DNA of 64,000 nt, from positions 22,904,398-22,968,397 of the forward strand of contig NC_092577.1 in assembly GCF_037975245.1 (NCBI RefSeq). Direction: 5' to 3'. Below the pieces are notes generated by a model, which had not been told where the DNA came from, ran no database searches, and was given only the letters and a program-made list of their open reading frames with translations. Positions within the stretch are counted from its first letter, which is position 1; each line of letters starts with the position of its first letter. The translations under genes were made by a program, and so were the position numbers. Below are positions 34,764-46,707 of this stretch, in pieces. This DNA is from Apostichopus japonicus. Its lineage: Eukaryota; Echinodermata; Holothuroidea; Aspidochirotida; Stichopodidae.

Positions 34764-34969
34764 TTTTTTCATGCCTTCCTTATTCTAGGATTACTCCTTT
34801 ATTGTTGTACATGATTGTATTGATAGTGTTGTATTATTGTTATAGTTTTATATATATTCTCTTTCTTTATTTCTTGTAACCATGTTAATATCTGTACATT
34901 CAATCGGAGAACCAGTGGGTTCTTCCGTCAAATAAAAAAAAAAAAAATAAATAAAAAAAAAAAAAAAAA
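34764..34969 (+). other. LINE 3' UTR and A-rich tail
   Basis: About 165 bp of AT-rich 3' UTR, then a hairpin (34905-34928), a polyadenylation signal AATAAA (34932) and a tail of A with interspersed T (34931-34969). The tail abuts the 5S sequence, as expected after target-primed reverse transcription. Confidence 0.85.
34905..34928 (+). other. 3'-terminal RNA hairpin of the LINE
   Basis: CGGAGAACC pairs with GGTTCTTCCG around an AGTG loop, with one bulged base. A 3' stem-loop is the known recognition site of the reverse transcriptase in stringent LINEs; its place just before the tail fits that role. Confidence 0.65.
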
Positions 34970-34980
34970 CCGCTTCTCGT
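34970..34980 (+). repeat. Downstream target-site duplication
   Basis: CCGCTTCTCGT, equal to 5S nt 28-38 except G31 to C. The change either arose during repair or was in the target. Confidence 0.85.
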
Positions 34981-35061
34981 CCGATCACCGAAGTCAAGCA
35001 ACGTAGAGCGCAGTCAGTACTTGGATGGGTGACCGCCTGGGAATACTGGGTGCCGTAGGCC
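34970..35061 (+). pseudogene. 3' part of the LINE-split 5S gene (nt 28-119)
   Basis: Contains intact box A, intermediate element and box C and the terminal-type TTCCTTTT flank. An internal Pol III promoter without its normal upstream part could start inside the LINE tail; this is a possibility only. Confidence 0.93.
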
Positions 35062-35285
35062 TTCCTTTTCCTAATTAGAACACTGTCTTGCCACAAGGAA
35101 AGCGATTTGAAAATCCAATATATTAATAAATAACTCGATTGTTTTTATATATTAGAATTTAATACATATATATGTGAAATATAGATTAACTTAATATATA
35201 TTAAATACATTCATGTATAATATATACATTAAATCAACTCATCATAACCTACCAAACAACTAGCCTGCATTTCACCTCTTGTAAT

Positions 35286-35599
35286 GTCTACGGCCACATC
35301 ACGTTCAATATACCGGTTCTCGTCCGATCAGGTAAGTCAAGCAACGTAGAGCGCAGTCAGTACTAAGGTGGGTGACCGCCTGGGAATACTGGGTGCCGTA
35401 GGCTTTTATTTTCACAATTGATAACACTATGTTGCCACGACGATGAGAAATTGAAATGGCCTCCATTGACCTCTTGTTATGTCTACGGCCATATCACGTT
35501 GACTATACCGGTTCTCGTCCGATCACCGAAGTCAAGCAACGTAGAGCGCAGTCAGTACTTGGATGGGTGACCGCCTGGGAATACTGGGTGCCGTAGGCC
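35286..35599 (+). rRNA. 5S block 39, two genes
   Basis: Starts are 35286 (CAGGTAAGT leader) and 35481 (terminal, TTCCTTTT). The L1 copy before it has AAATCAACTC, a mark shared with the L1 after blocks 39, 44, 47, 51, 57 and 60. Confidence 0.95.
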
Positions 35600-35823
35600 T
35601 TCCTTTTCCTAATTAGAACACTGTCTTGCCACAAGGAAAGCGATTTGAAAATCGAATATATTAATAAATAACTCGATTGTTTTTATATATTAGAATTTAA
35701 TACATATATATGTGAAATATAGATTAACTTAATATATATTAAATACATTCATGTATAATATATACATTAAATCAACTCATCATAACCTACCAAACAACTA
35801 GCCTGCATTTCACCTCTTGTAAT

Positions 35824-36332
35824 GTCTACGGCCACATCACGTTCAATATACCGGTTCTCGTCCGATCAGGTAAGTCAAGCAACGTAGAGCGCAGTCAGTA
35901 CTAAGGTGGGTGACCGCCTGGGAATACTGGGTGCCGTAGGCTTTTATTTTCACAATTGATAACACTATGTTGCCACGACGATGAGAAATTGAAATGGCCT
36001 CCATTGACCTCTTGTTATGTCTACGGCCATATCACGTTGACTATACCGGTTCTCGTCCGATCACCGAAGTCAAGCAACGTAGAGCGCAGTCAGTACTTGG
36101 ATGGGTGACCGCCTGGGAATACCGGGTGCAGTAGGCTTTTATTTTCCTCATTGATAACACTATGTTGCCACGACGATGAGAAATTGAAATGGCCTACATT
36201 GACCTCTTGTTATGTCTACGGCCATATCACGTTGACTATACCGGTTCTCGTCCGATCACCGAAGTCAAGCAACGTACAGCGCAGTCAGTACTTGGATGGG
36301 TGACCGCCTGGAAATACTGGGTGCCGTAGGCC
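35824..36332 (+). rRNA. 5S block 40, three genes
   Basis: Starts are 35824 (CAGGTAAGT leader), 36019 (ATACCGGG, GTGCAG) and 36214. The last has GTACAGCGC and CTGGAAAT, marks shared with 42845 and 46365. Confidence 0.95.
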
Positions 36333-36556
36333 TTTCTTTTTCTAATTAGAACACTGTCTTGCCACAAGGAAAGCGATTTGAAAATCCAATATATTAATAA
36401 ATAACTCGATTGTTTTTATATATTAGAATTTAATACATATATATGTGAAATATAGATTAACTTAATATATATTAAATACATTCATGTATAATATATACAT
36501 TAAATCCACTCATCATAACCTACCAAACAACTAGCCTGCATTTCACCTCTTGTAAT

Positions 36557-37650
36557 GTCTACGGCCACATCACGTTCAATATACCGGTTCTCGTCCGATC
36601 AGGTAAGTCAAGCAACGTAGAGCGCAGTCAGTACTAAGGTGGGTGACCGCCTGGGAATACTGGGTGCCGTAGGCTTTTATTTTCACAATTGATAACACTA
36701 TGTTGCCACGACGATGAAAAATTGAAATGGCCTACATTGACCTCTTGTTATGTCTACGGCCATATCACGTTGACTACACCGGTTCTCGTCCGATCACCGA
36801 AGTCAAGCAACGTAGAGCGCAGTCAGTACTTGGATGGGTGACCGCCTGGGAATACTGGGTGCCGTAGGCTTTTATTTTCCTCATTGATAACACTATGTTG
36901 CCACGACGATGAAAAATTGAAATGGCCTACATTGACCTCTTGTTATGTCTACGGCCATATCACGTTGACTACACCGGTTCTCGTCCGATCACCGAAGTCA
37001 AGCAACGTAGAGCGCAGTCAGTACTTGGATGGGTGACCGCCTGGGAATACTGGGTGCCGTAGGCTTTTATTTTCCTCATTGATAACACTATGTTGCCACG
37101 ACGATGAAAAATTGAAATGGCCTACATTGACCTCTTGTTATGTCTACGGCCATATCACGTTGACTATACCGGTTCTCGTCCGATCACCGAAGTCAAGCAA
37201 CGTAGAGCGCAGTCAGTACTTGGATGGGTGACCGCCTGGGAATACTGGGTGCCGTAGGCTTTTATTTTCGTAATTGATAACACTATGTTGCCACGACGAT
37301 GAAAAATTGAAATGGCCTACATTGACCTCTTGTTATGTCTACGGCCATATCACGTTGACTATACCGGTTCTCGTCCGATCACCGAAGTCAAGCAACGTAG
37401 AGCGCAGTCAGTACTTGGATGGGTGACCGCCTGGGAATACTGGGTGTCGTAGGCTGTTATTTTCATAATTGATAACACTATGTTGCCACAACGATGAGAA
37501 ATTGAAATGGCCTACATTGACCTCTTGTTATGTCTACGGCCATATCACGTTGACTATACCGGTTCTCGTCCGATCACCGAAGTCAAGCAACGTAGAGCGC
37601 AGTCAGTACTTGGATGGGTGACCGCCTGGGAATACTGGGTGCCGTAGGCC
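36557..37650 (+). rRNA. 5S block 41, six genes
   Basis: Starts are 36557 (CAGGTAAGT leader), 36752, 36947, 37142, 37337 and 37532. The genes at 36752 and 36947 share GACTACACC and the TCCTCATT spacer, a recent single-unit duplication. Confidence 0.95.
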
Positions 37651-37866
37651 TTTCTTTTTCTAATTAGAACACTGTCTTGCCACAAGGAAAGCGATTTGAA
37701 AATCGAATATATTAATAAATAACTCGATTGTTTTTATATATTAGAATTTAATACATATATATGTGAAATATAGATTATATATTAAATACATTCATGTATA
37801 ATATATACATTAAATCCACTCATCATAACCTACCAAACAACTAGCCTGCATTTCACCTCTTGTAAT

Positions 37867-38177
37867 GTCTACGGCCACATCACGTTCAATATACCGGTTC
37901 TCGTCCGATCAGGTAAGTCAAGCAACGTAGAGCGCAGTCAGTACTAAGGTGGGTGACCGCCTGGGAATACTGGGTGCCGTAGGCTTTTATTTTCCTAATT
38001 GATAACACTATGTTGCCACGACGATGAGAAAGTGAAATGGCCTACATTGACCTCTTATGTAAACGGCCATATCACGTTGACTATACCGGTTCTCGTCCGA
38101 TCACCGAAGTCAAGCAACGTAGAGCGCAGTCAGTACTTGGATGGGTGACCGCCTGGGAATACTGGGTGCAGTAGGCT
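37867..38177 (+). rRNA. 5S block 42, two genes
   Basis: Starts are 37867 (CAGGTAAGT leader, after the 8-bp-short L1) and 38059 (GTAAACGG, GTGCAG). L3 follows. Copy of block 55. Confidence 0.95.
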
Positions 38178-38410
38178 TTTATTTTCCTAATTGATAACAC
38201 TATGTTGCCACGACGATGGGAAATTGAAATGGCCTACATTGTCTTGCCACAAGGAAAGCGATTTTAAAATCGAATATATTAATAAATAACTACTATATGT
38301 AAAATATAGGTTAACATAATATATATTAAATACATTCATGTATAATATATATATTAAATCCACTCATCATAACCTACCAAACAACTAGCCTACATTTCAC
38401 CTCTTAGAAT

Positions 38411-38916
38411 GTCTACGGCCACATCACGATGACTATACCGGTTCTCGTCCGATCACCGAAGTCAAGCAACGTAGAGCGCAGTCAGTACTTGGATGGGTGA
38501 CCGCCTGGGAACACTGGGTGCCGTAGGCTTTTATTTTCCTAATTGATAACACTATGTTGCCACGACGATGAGAAAGTGAAATGGCCTACATTGACCTCTT
38601 ATGTAAACGGCCATATCACGTTGACTATACCGGTTCTCGTCCGATCACCGAAGTCAAGCAACGTAGAGCGCAGTCAGTACTTGGATGGGTGACCGCCTGG
38701 GAATACTGGGTGTCGTAGGCTGTTATTTTCATAATTGATAACACTATGTTGCCACGACGATGAGAAATTGAAATGGCCTACATTGACCTCTTGTTATGTC
38801 TACGGCCATATCACGTTGACTATACCGGTTCTCGTCCGATCACCGAAGTCAAGCAACGTAGAGCGCAGTCAGTACTTGGATGGGTGACCTCCTGGGAATA
38901 CTGGGTGCCGTAGGCC
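38411..38916 (+). rRNA. 5S block 43, three genes
   Basis: Starts are 38411 (CACGATGAC), 38603 (GTAAACGG) and 38798 (GACCTCCTGG, terminal). Copied as block 56 at +10,486, including the box C change. Confidence 0.95.
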
Positions 38917-39132
38917 TTTCTTTTTCTAATTAGAACACTGTCTTGCCACAAGGAAAGCGATTTGAAAATCGAATATATTAATAAATAACTCGATTGTTTT
39001 TATATATTAGAATTTAATACATATATATGTGAAATATAGATTATATATTAAATACATTCATGTATAATATATACATTAAATCCACTCATCATAACCTACC
39101 AAACAACTAGCCTGCATTTCACCTCTTGTAAT

Positions 39133-39638
39133 GTCTACGGCCACATCACGTTCAATATACCGGTTCTCGTCCGATCAGGTAAGTCAAGCAACGTAGAGCG
39201 CAGTCAGTACTAAGGTGGGTGACCGCCTGGGAATACTGGGTGCCGTAGGCTTTTATTTTCCTAATTGATAACACTATGTTGCCACGACGATGAGAAAGTG
39301 AAATGGCCTACATTGACCTCTTATGTAAACGGCCATATCACGTTGACTATACCGGTTCTCGTCCGATCACCGAAGTCAAGCAACGTAGAGCGCAGTCAGT
39401 ACTTGGATGGGTGACCGCCTGGGAATACTGGGTGCAGTAGGCTTTTATTTTCCTAATTGATAACACTATGTTGCCACGACGATGGGAAATTGAAATGGCC
39501 TACATTGACCTCTTCTTATGTCTACGGCCACATCACGTTGACTATACCGGTTCTCGTCCGATCACCGAAGTCAAGCAACGTAGAGCGCAGTCAGTACTTG
39601 GATGGGTGACCGCCTGGGAATACTGGGTGCCGTAGGCC
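39133..39638 (+). rRNA. 5S block 44, three genes
   Basis: Starts are 39133 (CAGGTAAGT leader), 39325 (GTAAACGG) and 39520. Its copy, block 57, has two more units (390 bp). Confidence 0.95.
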
Positions 39639-39862
39639 TTCCTTTTCCTAATTAGAACACTGTCTTGCCACAAGGAAAGCGATTTGAAAATCGAATATAT
39701 TAATAAATAACTCGATTGTTTTTATATATTAGAATTTAATACATATATATGTGAAATATAGATTAACTTAATATATATTAAATACATTCATGTATAATAT
39801 ATACATTAAATCAACTCATCATAACCTACCAAACAACTAGCCTGCATTTCACCTCTTGTAAT

Positions 39863-40758
39863 GTCTACGGCCACATCACGTTCAATATACCGGTTCTCGT
39901 CCGATCAGGTAAGTCAAGCAACGTAGAGCGCAGTCAGTACTAAGGTGGGTGACCGCCTGGGAATACTGGGTGCCGTAGGCTTTTATTTTCACAATTGATA
40001 ACACTATGTTGCCACGACGATGAGAAAATGAAATGGCCTACATTGACCTCTTATGTAAACGGCCATATCACGTTGACTATACCGGTTCTCGTCCGATCAC
40101 CGAAGTCAAGCAACGTAGAGCGCAGTCAGTACTTGGATGGGTGACCGCCTGGGAATACTGGGTGCCGTAGGCTTTTATTTTCCTCATTGATAACACTATG
40201 TTGCCACGACGATGAGAAATTGAAATGGCCTACATTGACCTCTTGTTATGTCTACGGCCATATCACGTTGACTATACCGGTTCTCGTCCGATCACCGAAG
40301 TCAAGCAACGAAGAGCGCAGTCAGTACTTGGATGGGTGTCCGCCTGGGAATACTGGATGCCGTAGGCTTTTATTTTCCTAATTGATAACACTATGTTGCC
40401 ACGACGATGAAAAATTGAAATGGCCTACATTGACCTCTTGTTATGTCTACGGCCATATCACGTTGACTATACCGGTTCTCGTCCGATCACCGAAGTCAAG
40501 CATCGAAGAGCGCAGTCAGTACTTGGATGGGTGACCGCCTGGGAATACTGGGTGCCGTAGGCTTTTATTTTCCTAATTGATAACACTATGTTGCCACGAC
40601 GATGAAAAATTGAAATGGCCTACATTGACCTCTTGTTATGTCTACGGCCATATCACGTTGACTATTCCGGTTCTCGTCCGATCACCGAAGTCAAGCAACG
40701 TAGAGCGCAGTCAGTACTTGGATGGGTGACCGCCTGGGAATACTGGGTGCCGTAGGCT
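39863..40758 (+). rRNA. 5S block 45, five genes
   Basis: Starts are 39863 (CAGGTAAGT leader), 40055 (GTAAACGG), 40250 (GTGTCCGCC, CTGGATGCCG), 40445 (AAGCATCG) and 40640 (GACTATTCCGG). Copied as block 58 at +10,876. L3 follows. Confidence 0.95.
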
Positions 40759-40991
40759 TTTATTTTCCTAATTGATAACACTATGTTGCCACGACGATGA
40801 GAAATTGAAATGGCCTACATTGTCTTGCCACAAGGAAAGCGATTTGAAAATCGAATATATTAATGAATAACTACTATATGTAAAATATAGGTTAACATAA
40901 TATATATTAAATCCATTCATGTATAATATATATATTAAATCCACTCATCATAACCTACCAAACAACTAGCCTACATTTCACCTCTTAGAAT

Positions 40992-41305
40992 GTCTACGGC
41001 CACATCACGATGACTATACCGGTTCTCGTCCGATCACCGAAGTCAAGCAACGTAGAGCGCAGTCAGTACTTGGATGGGTGACCGCCTGGGAATACTGGGT
41101 GCCGTAGGCTTTTATTTTCCCAATTGATAACACTATGTTGCCACGACGATGAAAAATTGAAATGGCCTACATTGACCTCTTCTTATGTCTACGGCCATAT
41201 CACGTTGACTATACCGGTTCTCGTCCGATCACCGAAGTCAAGCAACGTAGAGCGCAGTCAGTACTTGGATGGGTGACCGCCTGGGAATACTGGGTGCCGT
41301 AGGCC
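40992..41305 (+). rRNA. 5S block 46, two genes
   Basis: Starts are 40992 (CACGATGAC) and 41187 (terminal). L4 follows. Copies at 44125 and 51868. Confidence 0.95.
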
Positions 41306-41529
41306 TTCCTTTTCCTAATTAGAACACTGTCTTGCCACAACGAAAGCGATTTGAAAATCGAATATATTAATAAATATCTTGTTTGTTTTTATATATTATA
41401 ATTTTCTAAATATAAATGTAAAATATAGATTAACATAATATATATTAAATCCATGCATGTATAATATATATATTAAGTGCACTCATCATAACCTACCAAA
41501 CAAGTAGCCTACATTTCACCTCTTAGAAT
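41306..41529 (+). repeat. L4 long spacer (reference copy)
   Basis: Like L1 at its start, but with ATCTTGTTTGTTTTTATATA, TTTTCTAAATATAAATG, CCATGCATGT and ATTAAGTGCACTC, ending CTCTTAGAAT like L3. Copies follow 41187, 44320, 52063 and 58497, with a related one before 56253. Confidence 0.87.
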
Positions 41530-42230
41530 GTCTACGGCCACATCACGATGACTATACCGGTTCTCGTCCGATCACCGAAGTCAAGCAACGTAGAGCGCAG
41601 TCAGTACTTGGATGGGTGACCGCCTGGGAACACTGGGTGCCGTAGGCTTTTATTTTCCTAATTGATAACACTATGTTGCCACGACGATGAGAAAGTGAAA
41701 TGGCCTACATTGACCTCTTATGTAAACGGCCATATCACGTTGACTATACCGGTTCTCGTCCGATCACCGAAGTCAAGCAACGTAGAGCGCAGTCAGTACT
41801 TGGATGGATGACCGCCTGGGAATACTGGGTGTCGTAGGCTTTTATTTTCCTAATTGATAACACTATGTTGCCACGACGATGAGAAATTGAAATGGCCTAC
41901 ATTGACCTCTTCTTATGTCTACGGCCACATCACGTTGACTATACCGGTTCTCGTCCGATCACCGAAGTCAAGCAACGTAGAGCGCAGTCAGTACTTGGAT
42001 GGATGACCGCCTGGGAATACTGGGTGTCGTAGGCTTTTATTTTCCTAATTGATAACACTATGTTGCCACGACGATGAGAAATTGAAATGGCCTACATTGA
42101 CCTCTTGTTATGTCTACGGCCATATCACGTTGACTATACCGGTTCTCGTCCGATCACCGAAGTCAAGCAACGTAGAGCGCAGTCAGTACTTGGATGGGTG
42201 ACCGCCTGGGAATACTGGGTGCCGTAGGCC
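41530..42230 (+). rRNA. 5S block 47, four genes
   Basis: Starts are 41530 (CACGATGAC, GGGAACACTGG), 41722 (GTAAACGG, GATGGATG), 41917 and 42112. Same family as blocks 38, 51 and 60, with fewer units. Confidence 0.95.
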
Positions 42231-42454
42231 TTCCTTTTCCTAATTAGAACACTGTCTTGCCACAAGGAAAGCGATTTGAAAATCGAATATATTAATAAAT
42301 AACTCGATTGTTTTTATATATTAGAATTTAATACATATATATGTGAAATATAGATTAACTTAATATATATTAAACACATTCATGTATAATATATACATTA
42401 AATCAACTCATCATAACCTACCAAACAACTAGCCTGCATTTCACCTCTTGTAAT

Positions 42455-42963
42455 GTCTACGGCCACATCACGTTCAATATACCGGTTCTCGTCCGATCAG
42501 GTAAGTCAAGCAACGTAGAGCGCAGTCAGTACTAAGGTGGGTGACCGCCTGGGAATACTGGGTGCCGTAGGCTTTTATTTTCACAATTGATAACACTATG
42601 TTGCCACGACGATGAGAAATTGAAATGGCCTCCATTGACCTCTTCTTATGTCTACGGCCATATCACGTTGACTATACCGGTTCTCGTCCGATCACCGAAG
42701 TCAAGCAACGTAGAGCGCAGTCAGTACTTGGATGGGTGACCGCCTGGGAATACTGGGTGCAGTAGGCTTTTATTTTCACAATTGATAACACTATGTTGCC
42801 ACGACGATGAGAAATTGAAATGGCCTACATTGACCTCTTGTTATGTCTACGGCCATATCACGTTGACTATACCGGTTCTCGTCCGATCACCGAAGTCAAG
42901 CAACGTACAGCGCAGTCAGTACTTGGATGGGTGACCGCCTGGAAATACTGGGTGCCGTAGGCC
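42455..42963 (+). rRNA. 5S block 48, three genes
   Basis: Starts are 42455 (CAGGTAAGT leader), 42650 (GTGCAG) and 42845 (GTACAGCGC). Copied at 45975 (+3,520). Confidence 0.95.
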
Positions 42964-43187
42964 TTTCTTTTTCTAATTAGAACACTGTCTTGCCACAAGG
43001 AAAGCGATTTGAAAATCCAATATATTAATAAATAACTCGATTGTTTTTATATATTAGAATTTAATACATATATATGTGAAATATAGATTAACTTAATATA
43101 TATTAAATACATTCATGTATAATATATACATTAAATCCACTCATCATAACCTACCAAACAACTAGCCTGCATTTCACCTCTTGTAAT

Positions 43188-43891
43188 GTCTACGGCCACA
43201 TCACGTTCAATATACCGGTTCTCGTCCGATCAGGTAAGTCAAGCAACGTAGAGCGCAGTCAGTACTAAGGTGGGTGACCGCCTGGGAATACTGGGTGCCG
43301 TAGGCTTTTATTTTCACAATTGATAACACTATGTTGCCACGACGATGAAAAATTGAAATGGCCTACATTGACCTCTTGTTATGTCTACGGCCATATCACG
43401 TTGACTATACCGGTTCTCGTCCGATCACCGAAGTCAAGCAACGTAGAGCGCAGTCAGTACTTGGATGGGTGACCGCCTGGGAATACTGGGTGCCGTAGGC
43501 TTTTATTTTCGTAATTGATAACACTATGTTGCCACGACGATGAAAAATTGAAATGGCCTACATTGACCTCTTGTTATGTCTACGGCCATATCACGTTGAC
43601 TATACCGGTTCTCGTCCGATCACCGAAGTCAAGCAACGTAGAGCGCAGTCAGTACTTGGATGGGTGACCGCCTGGGAATACTGGGTGCCGTAGGCTTTTA
43701 TTTTCGTAATTGATAACACTATGTTGCCACGACGATGAAAAATTGAAATGGCCTACATTGACCTCTTGTTATGTCTACGGCCATATCACGTTGACTATAC
43801 CGGTTCTCGTCCGATCACCGAAGTCAAGCAACGTAGAGCGCAGTCAGTACTTGGATGGGTGACCGCCTGGGAATACTGGGTGCCGTAGGCT
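43188..43891 (+). rRNA. 5S block 49, four genes
   Basis: Starts are 43188 (CAGGTAAGT leader), 43383, 43578 and 43773, with TCGTAATT spacers. L3 follows. Confidence 0.95.
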
Positions 43892-44124
43892 TTTATTTTC
43901 CTAATTGATAACACTATGTTGTCACGACGATGAGAAATTGAAATGGCCTACATTGTCTTGCCACAAGGAAAGCGATTTGAAAATCGAATATATTAATGAA
44001 TAACTACTATATGTAAAATATAGGTTAACATAATATATATTAAATCCATTCATGTATAATATATATATTAAATCCACTCATCATAACCTACCAAACAACT
44101 AGCCTACATTTCACCTCTTAGAAT

Positions 44125-44438
44125 GTCTACGGCCACATCACGATGACTATACCGGTTCTCGTCCGATCACCGAAGTCAAGCAACGTAGAGCGCAGTCAGT
44201 ACTTGGATGGGTGACCGCCTGAGAATACTGGGTGCCGTAGGCTTTTATTTTCCCAATTGATAACACTATGTTGCCACGACGATGAAAAATTGAAATGGCC
44301 TACATTGACCTCTTCTTATGTCTACGGCCATATCACGTTGACTATACCGGTTCTCGTCCGATCACCGAAGTCAAGCAACGTAGAGCGCAGTCAGTACTTG
44401 GATGGGTGACCGCCTGGGAATACTGGGTGCCGTAGGCC
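44125..44438 (+). rRNA. 5S block 50, two genes
   Basis: Starts are 44125 (CCTGAGAATAC) and 44320; copy of block 46 at +3,133. L4 follows. Confidence 0.95.
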
Positions 44439-44662
44439 TTCCTTTTCCTAATTAGAACACTGTCTTGCCACAACGAAAGCGATTTGAAAATCGAATATAT
44501 TAATAAATATCTTGTTTGTTTTTATATATTATAATTTTCTAAATATAAATGTAAAATATAGATTAACATAATATATATTAAATCCATGCATGTATAATAT
44601 ATATATTAAGTGCACTCATCATAACCTACCAAACAAGTAGCCTACATTTCACCTCTTAGAAT

Positions 44663-45750
44663 GTCTACGGCCACATCACGATGACTATACCGGTTCTCGT
44701 CCGATCACCGAAGTCAAGCAACGTAGAGCGCAGTCAGTACTTGGATGGGTGACCGCCTGGGAACACTGGGTGCCGTAGGCTTTTATTTTCCTAATTGATA
44801 ACACTATGTTGCCACGACGATGAGAAAGTGAAATGGCCTACATTGACCTCTTATGTAAACGGCCATATCACGTTGACTATACCGGTTCTCGTCCGATCAC
44901 CGAAGTCAAGCAACGTAGAGCGCAGTCAGTACTTGGATGGGTGACCGCCTGGGAATACTGGGTGCCGTAGGCTTTTATTTTCCTAATTGATAACACTATG
45001 TTGCCACGACGATGAGAAAGTGAAATGGCCTACATTGACCTCTTATGTAAACGGCCATATCACGTTGACTATACCGGTTCTCGTCCGATCACCGAAGTCA
45101 AGCAACGTAGAGCGCAGTCAGTACTTGGATGGGTGACCGCCTGGGAATACTGGGTGCCGTAGGCTTTTATTTTCCTCATTGATAACACTATGTTGCCACG
45201 ACGATGAAAAATTGAAATGGCCTACATTGACCTCTTGTTATGTCTACGGCCACATCGCGTTGACTATACCGGTTCTCGTCCGATCACCGAAGGTAAGCAA
45301 CGTAGAGCGCAGTCAGTACTTGGATGGATGACCGCCTGGGAATACTGGGTGTCGTAGGCTTTTATTTTCCTAATTGATAACACTATGTTGCCACGACGAT
45401 GAGAAATTGAAATGGCCTACATTGACCTCTTCTTATGTCTACGGCCACATCACGTTGACTATACCGGTTCTCGTCCGATCACCGAAGTCAAGCAACGTAG
45501 AGCGCAGTCAGTACTTGGATGGATGACCGCCTGGGAATACTGGGTGTCGTAGGCTTTTATTTTCCTAATTGATAACACTATGTTGCCACGACGATGAGAA
45601 ATTGAAATGGCCTACATTGACCTCTTGTTATGTCTACGGCCATATCACGTTGACTATACCGGTTCTCGTCCGATCACCGAAGTCAAGCAACGTAGAGCGC
45701 AGTCAGTACTTGGATGGGTGACCGCCTGGGAATACTGGGTGCCGTAGGCC
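44663..45750 (+). rRNA. 5S block 51, six genes
   Basis: Starts are 44663, 44855, 45047 (both GTAAACGG), 45242 (CACATCGCG, CGAAGGTAAGC), 45437 and 45632. The last gene corresponds to the LINE-split gene and shows the uninterrupted site. Confidence 0.95.
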
Positions 45751-45974
45751 TTCCTTTTCCTAATTAGAACACTGTCTTGCCACAAGGAAAGCGATTTGAA
45801 AATCGAATATATTAATAAATAACTCGATTGTTTTTATATATTAGAATTTAATACATATATATGTGAAATATAGATTAACTTAATATATATTAAACACATT
45901 CATGTATAATATATACATTAAATCAACTCATCATAACCTACCAAACAACTAGCCTGCATTTCACCTCTTGTAAT

Positions 45975-46483
45975 GTCTACGGCCACATCACGTTCAATAT
46001 ACCGGTTCTCGTCCGATCAGGTAAGTCAAGCAACGTAGAGCGCAGTCAGTACTAAGGTGGGTGACCGCCTGGGAATACTGGGTGCCGTAGGCTTTTATTT
46101 TCACAATTGATAACACTATGTTGCCACGACGATGAGAAATTGAAATGGCCTCCATTGACCTCTTCTTATGTCTACGGCCATATCACGTTGACTATACCGG
46201 TTCTCGTCCGATCACCGAAGTCAAGCAACGTAGAGCGCAGTCAGTACTTGGATGGGTGACCGCCTGGGAATACTGGGTGCAGTAGGCTTTTATTTTCACA
46301 ATTGATAACACTATGTTGCCACGACGATGAGAAATTGAAATGGCCTACATTGACCTCTTGTTATGTCTACGGCCATATCACGTTGACTATACCGGTTCTC
46401 GTCCGATCACCGAAGTCAAGCAACGTACAGCGCAGTCAGTACTTGGATGGGTGACCGCCTGGAAATACTGGGTGCCGTAGGCC
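45975..46483 (+). rRNA. 5S block 52, three genes
   Basis: Starts are 45975 (CAGGTAAGT leader), 46170 and 46365 (GTACAGCGC, CTGGAAAT). Confidence 0.95.
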
Positions 46484-46707
46484 TTTCTTTTTCTAATTAG
46501 AACACTGTCTTGCCACAAGGAAAGCGATTTGAAAATCCAATATATTAATAAATAACTCGATTGTTTTTATATATTAGAATTTAATACATATATATGTGAA
46601 ATATAGATTAACTTAATATATATTAAATACATTCATGTATAATATATACATTAAATCCACTCATCATAACCTACCAAACAACTAGCCTGCATTTCACCTC
46701 TTGTAAT

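Larger units (their letters stand above)
29576..34969 (+). mobile_element. 5S-targeted Tx1-clade (Mutsu-like) LINE, about 5.4 kb
   Basis: A full-length non-LTR retrotransposon with 5' UTR, ORF1 (gag-like, three CCHC knuckles), ORF2 (AP endonuclease, reverse transcriptase, CCHC), 3' UTR with a hairpin and an A-rich tail. It lies inside a 5S gene in the same sense and is flanked by an 11-bp duplication of 5S nt 28-38. Site-specific 5S insertion plus this domain order is the hallmark of the Mutsu group in the Tx1 clade (L1 superfamily); the family name rests on this reasoning, not on a search. Such elements nick the target with their own endonuclease and copy their RNA in place. It is the only copy in the window. 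ORF2 is open throughout; ORF1 has one internal stop. Confidence 0.9.

Noticed and set aside
34848-35096. 82-aa minus-strand frame over the LINE tail
   Set aside because: Includes a phenylalanine run read from the A-rich tail; spurious.
40187-40381. 64-aa frames beginning MITLCCHDDEK (also 51063, 57109, 57497)
   Set aside because: They start in the short spacer and read through 5S genes that carry extra changes. Their identity reflects array duplication, not coding selection.
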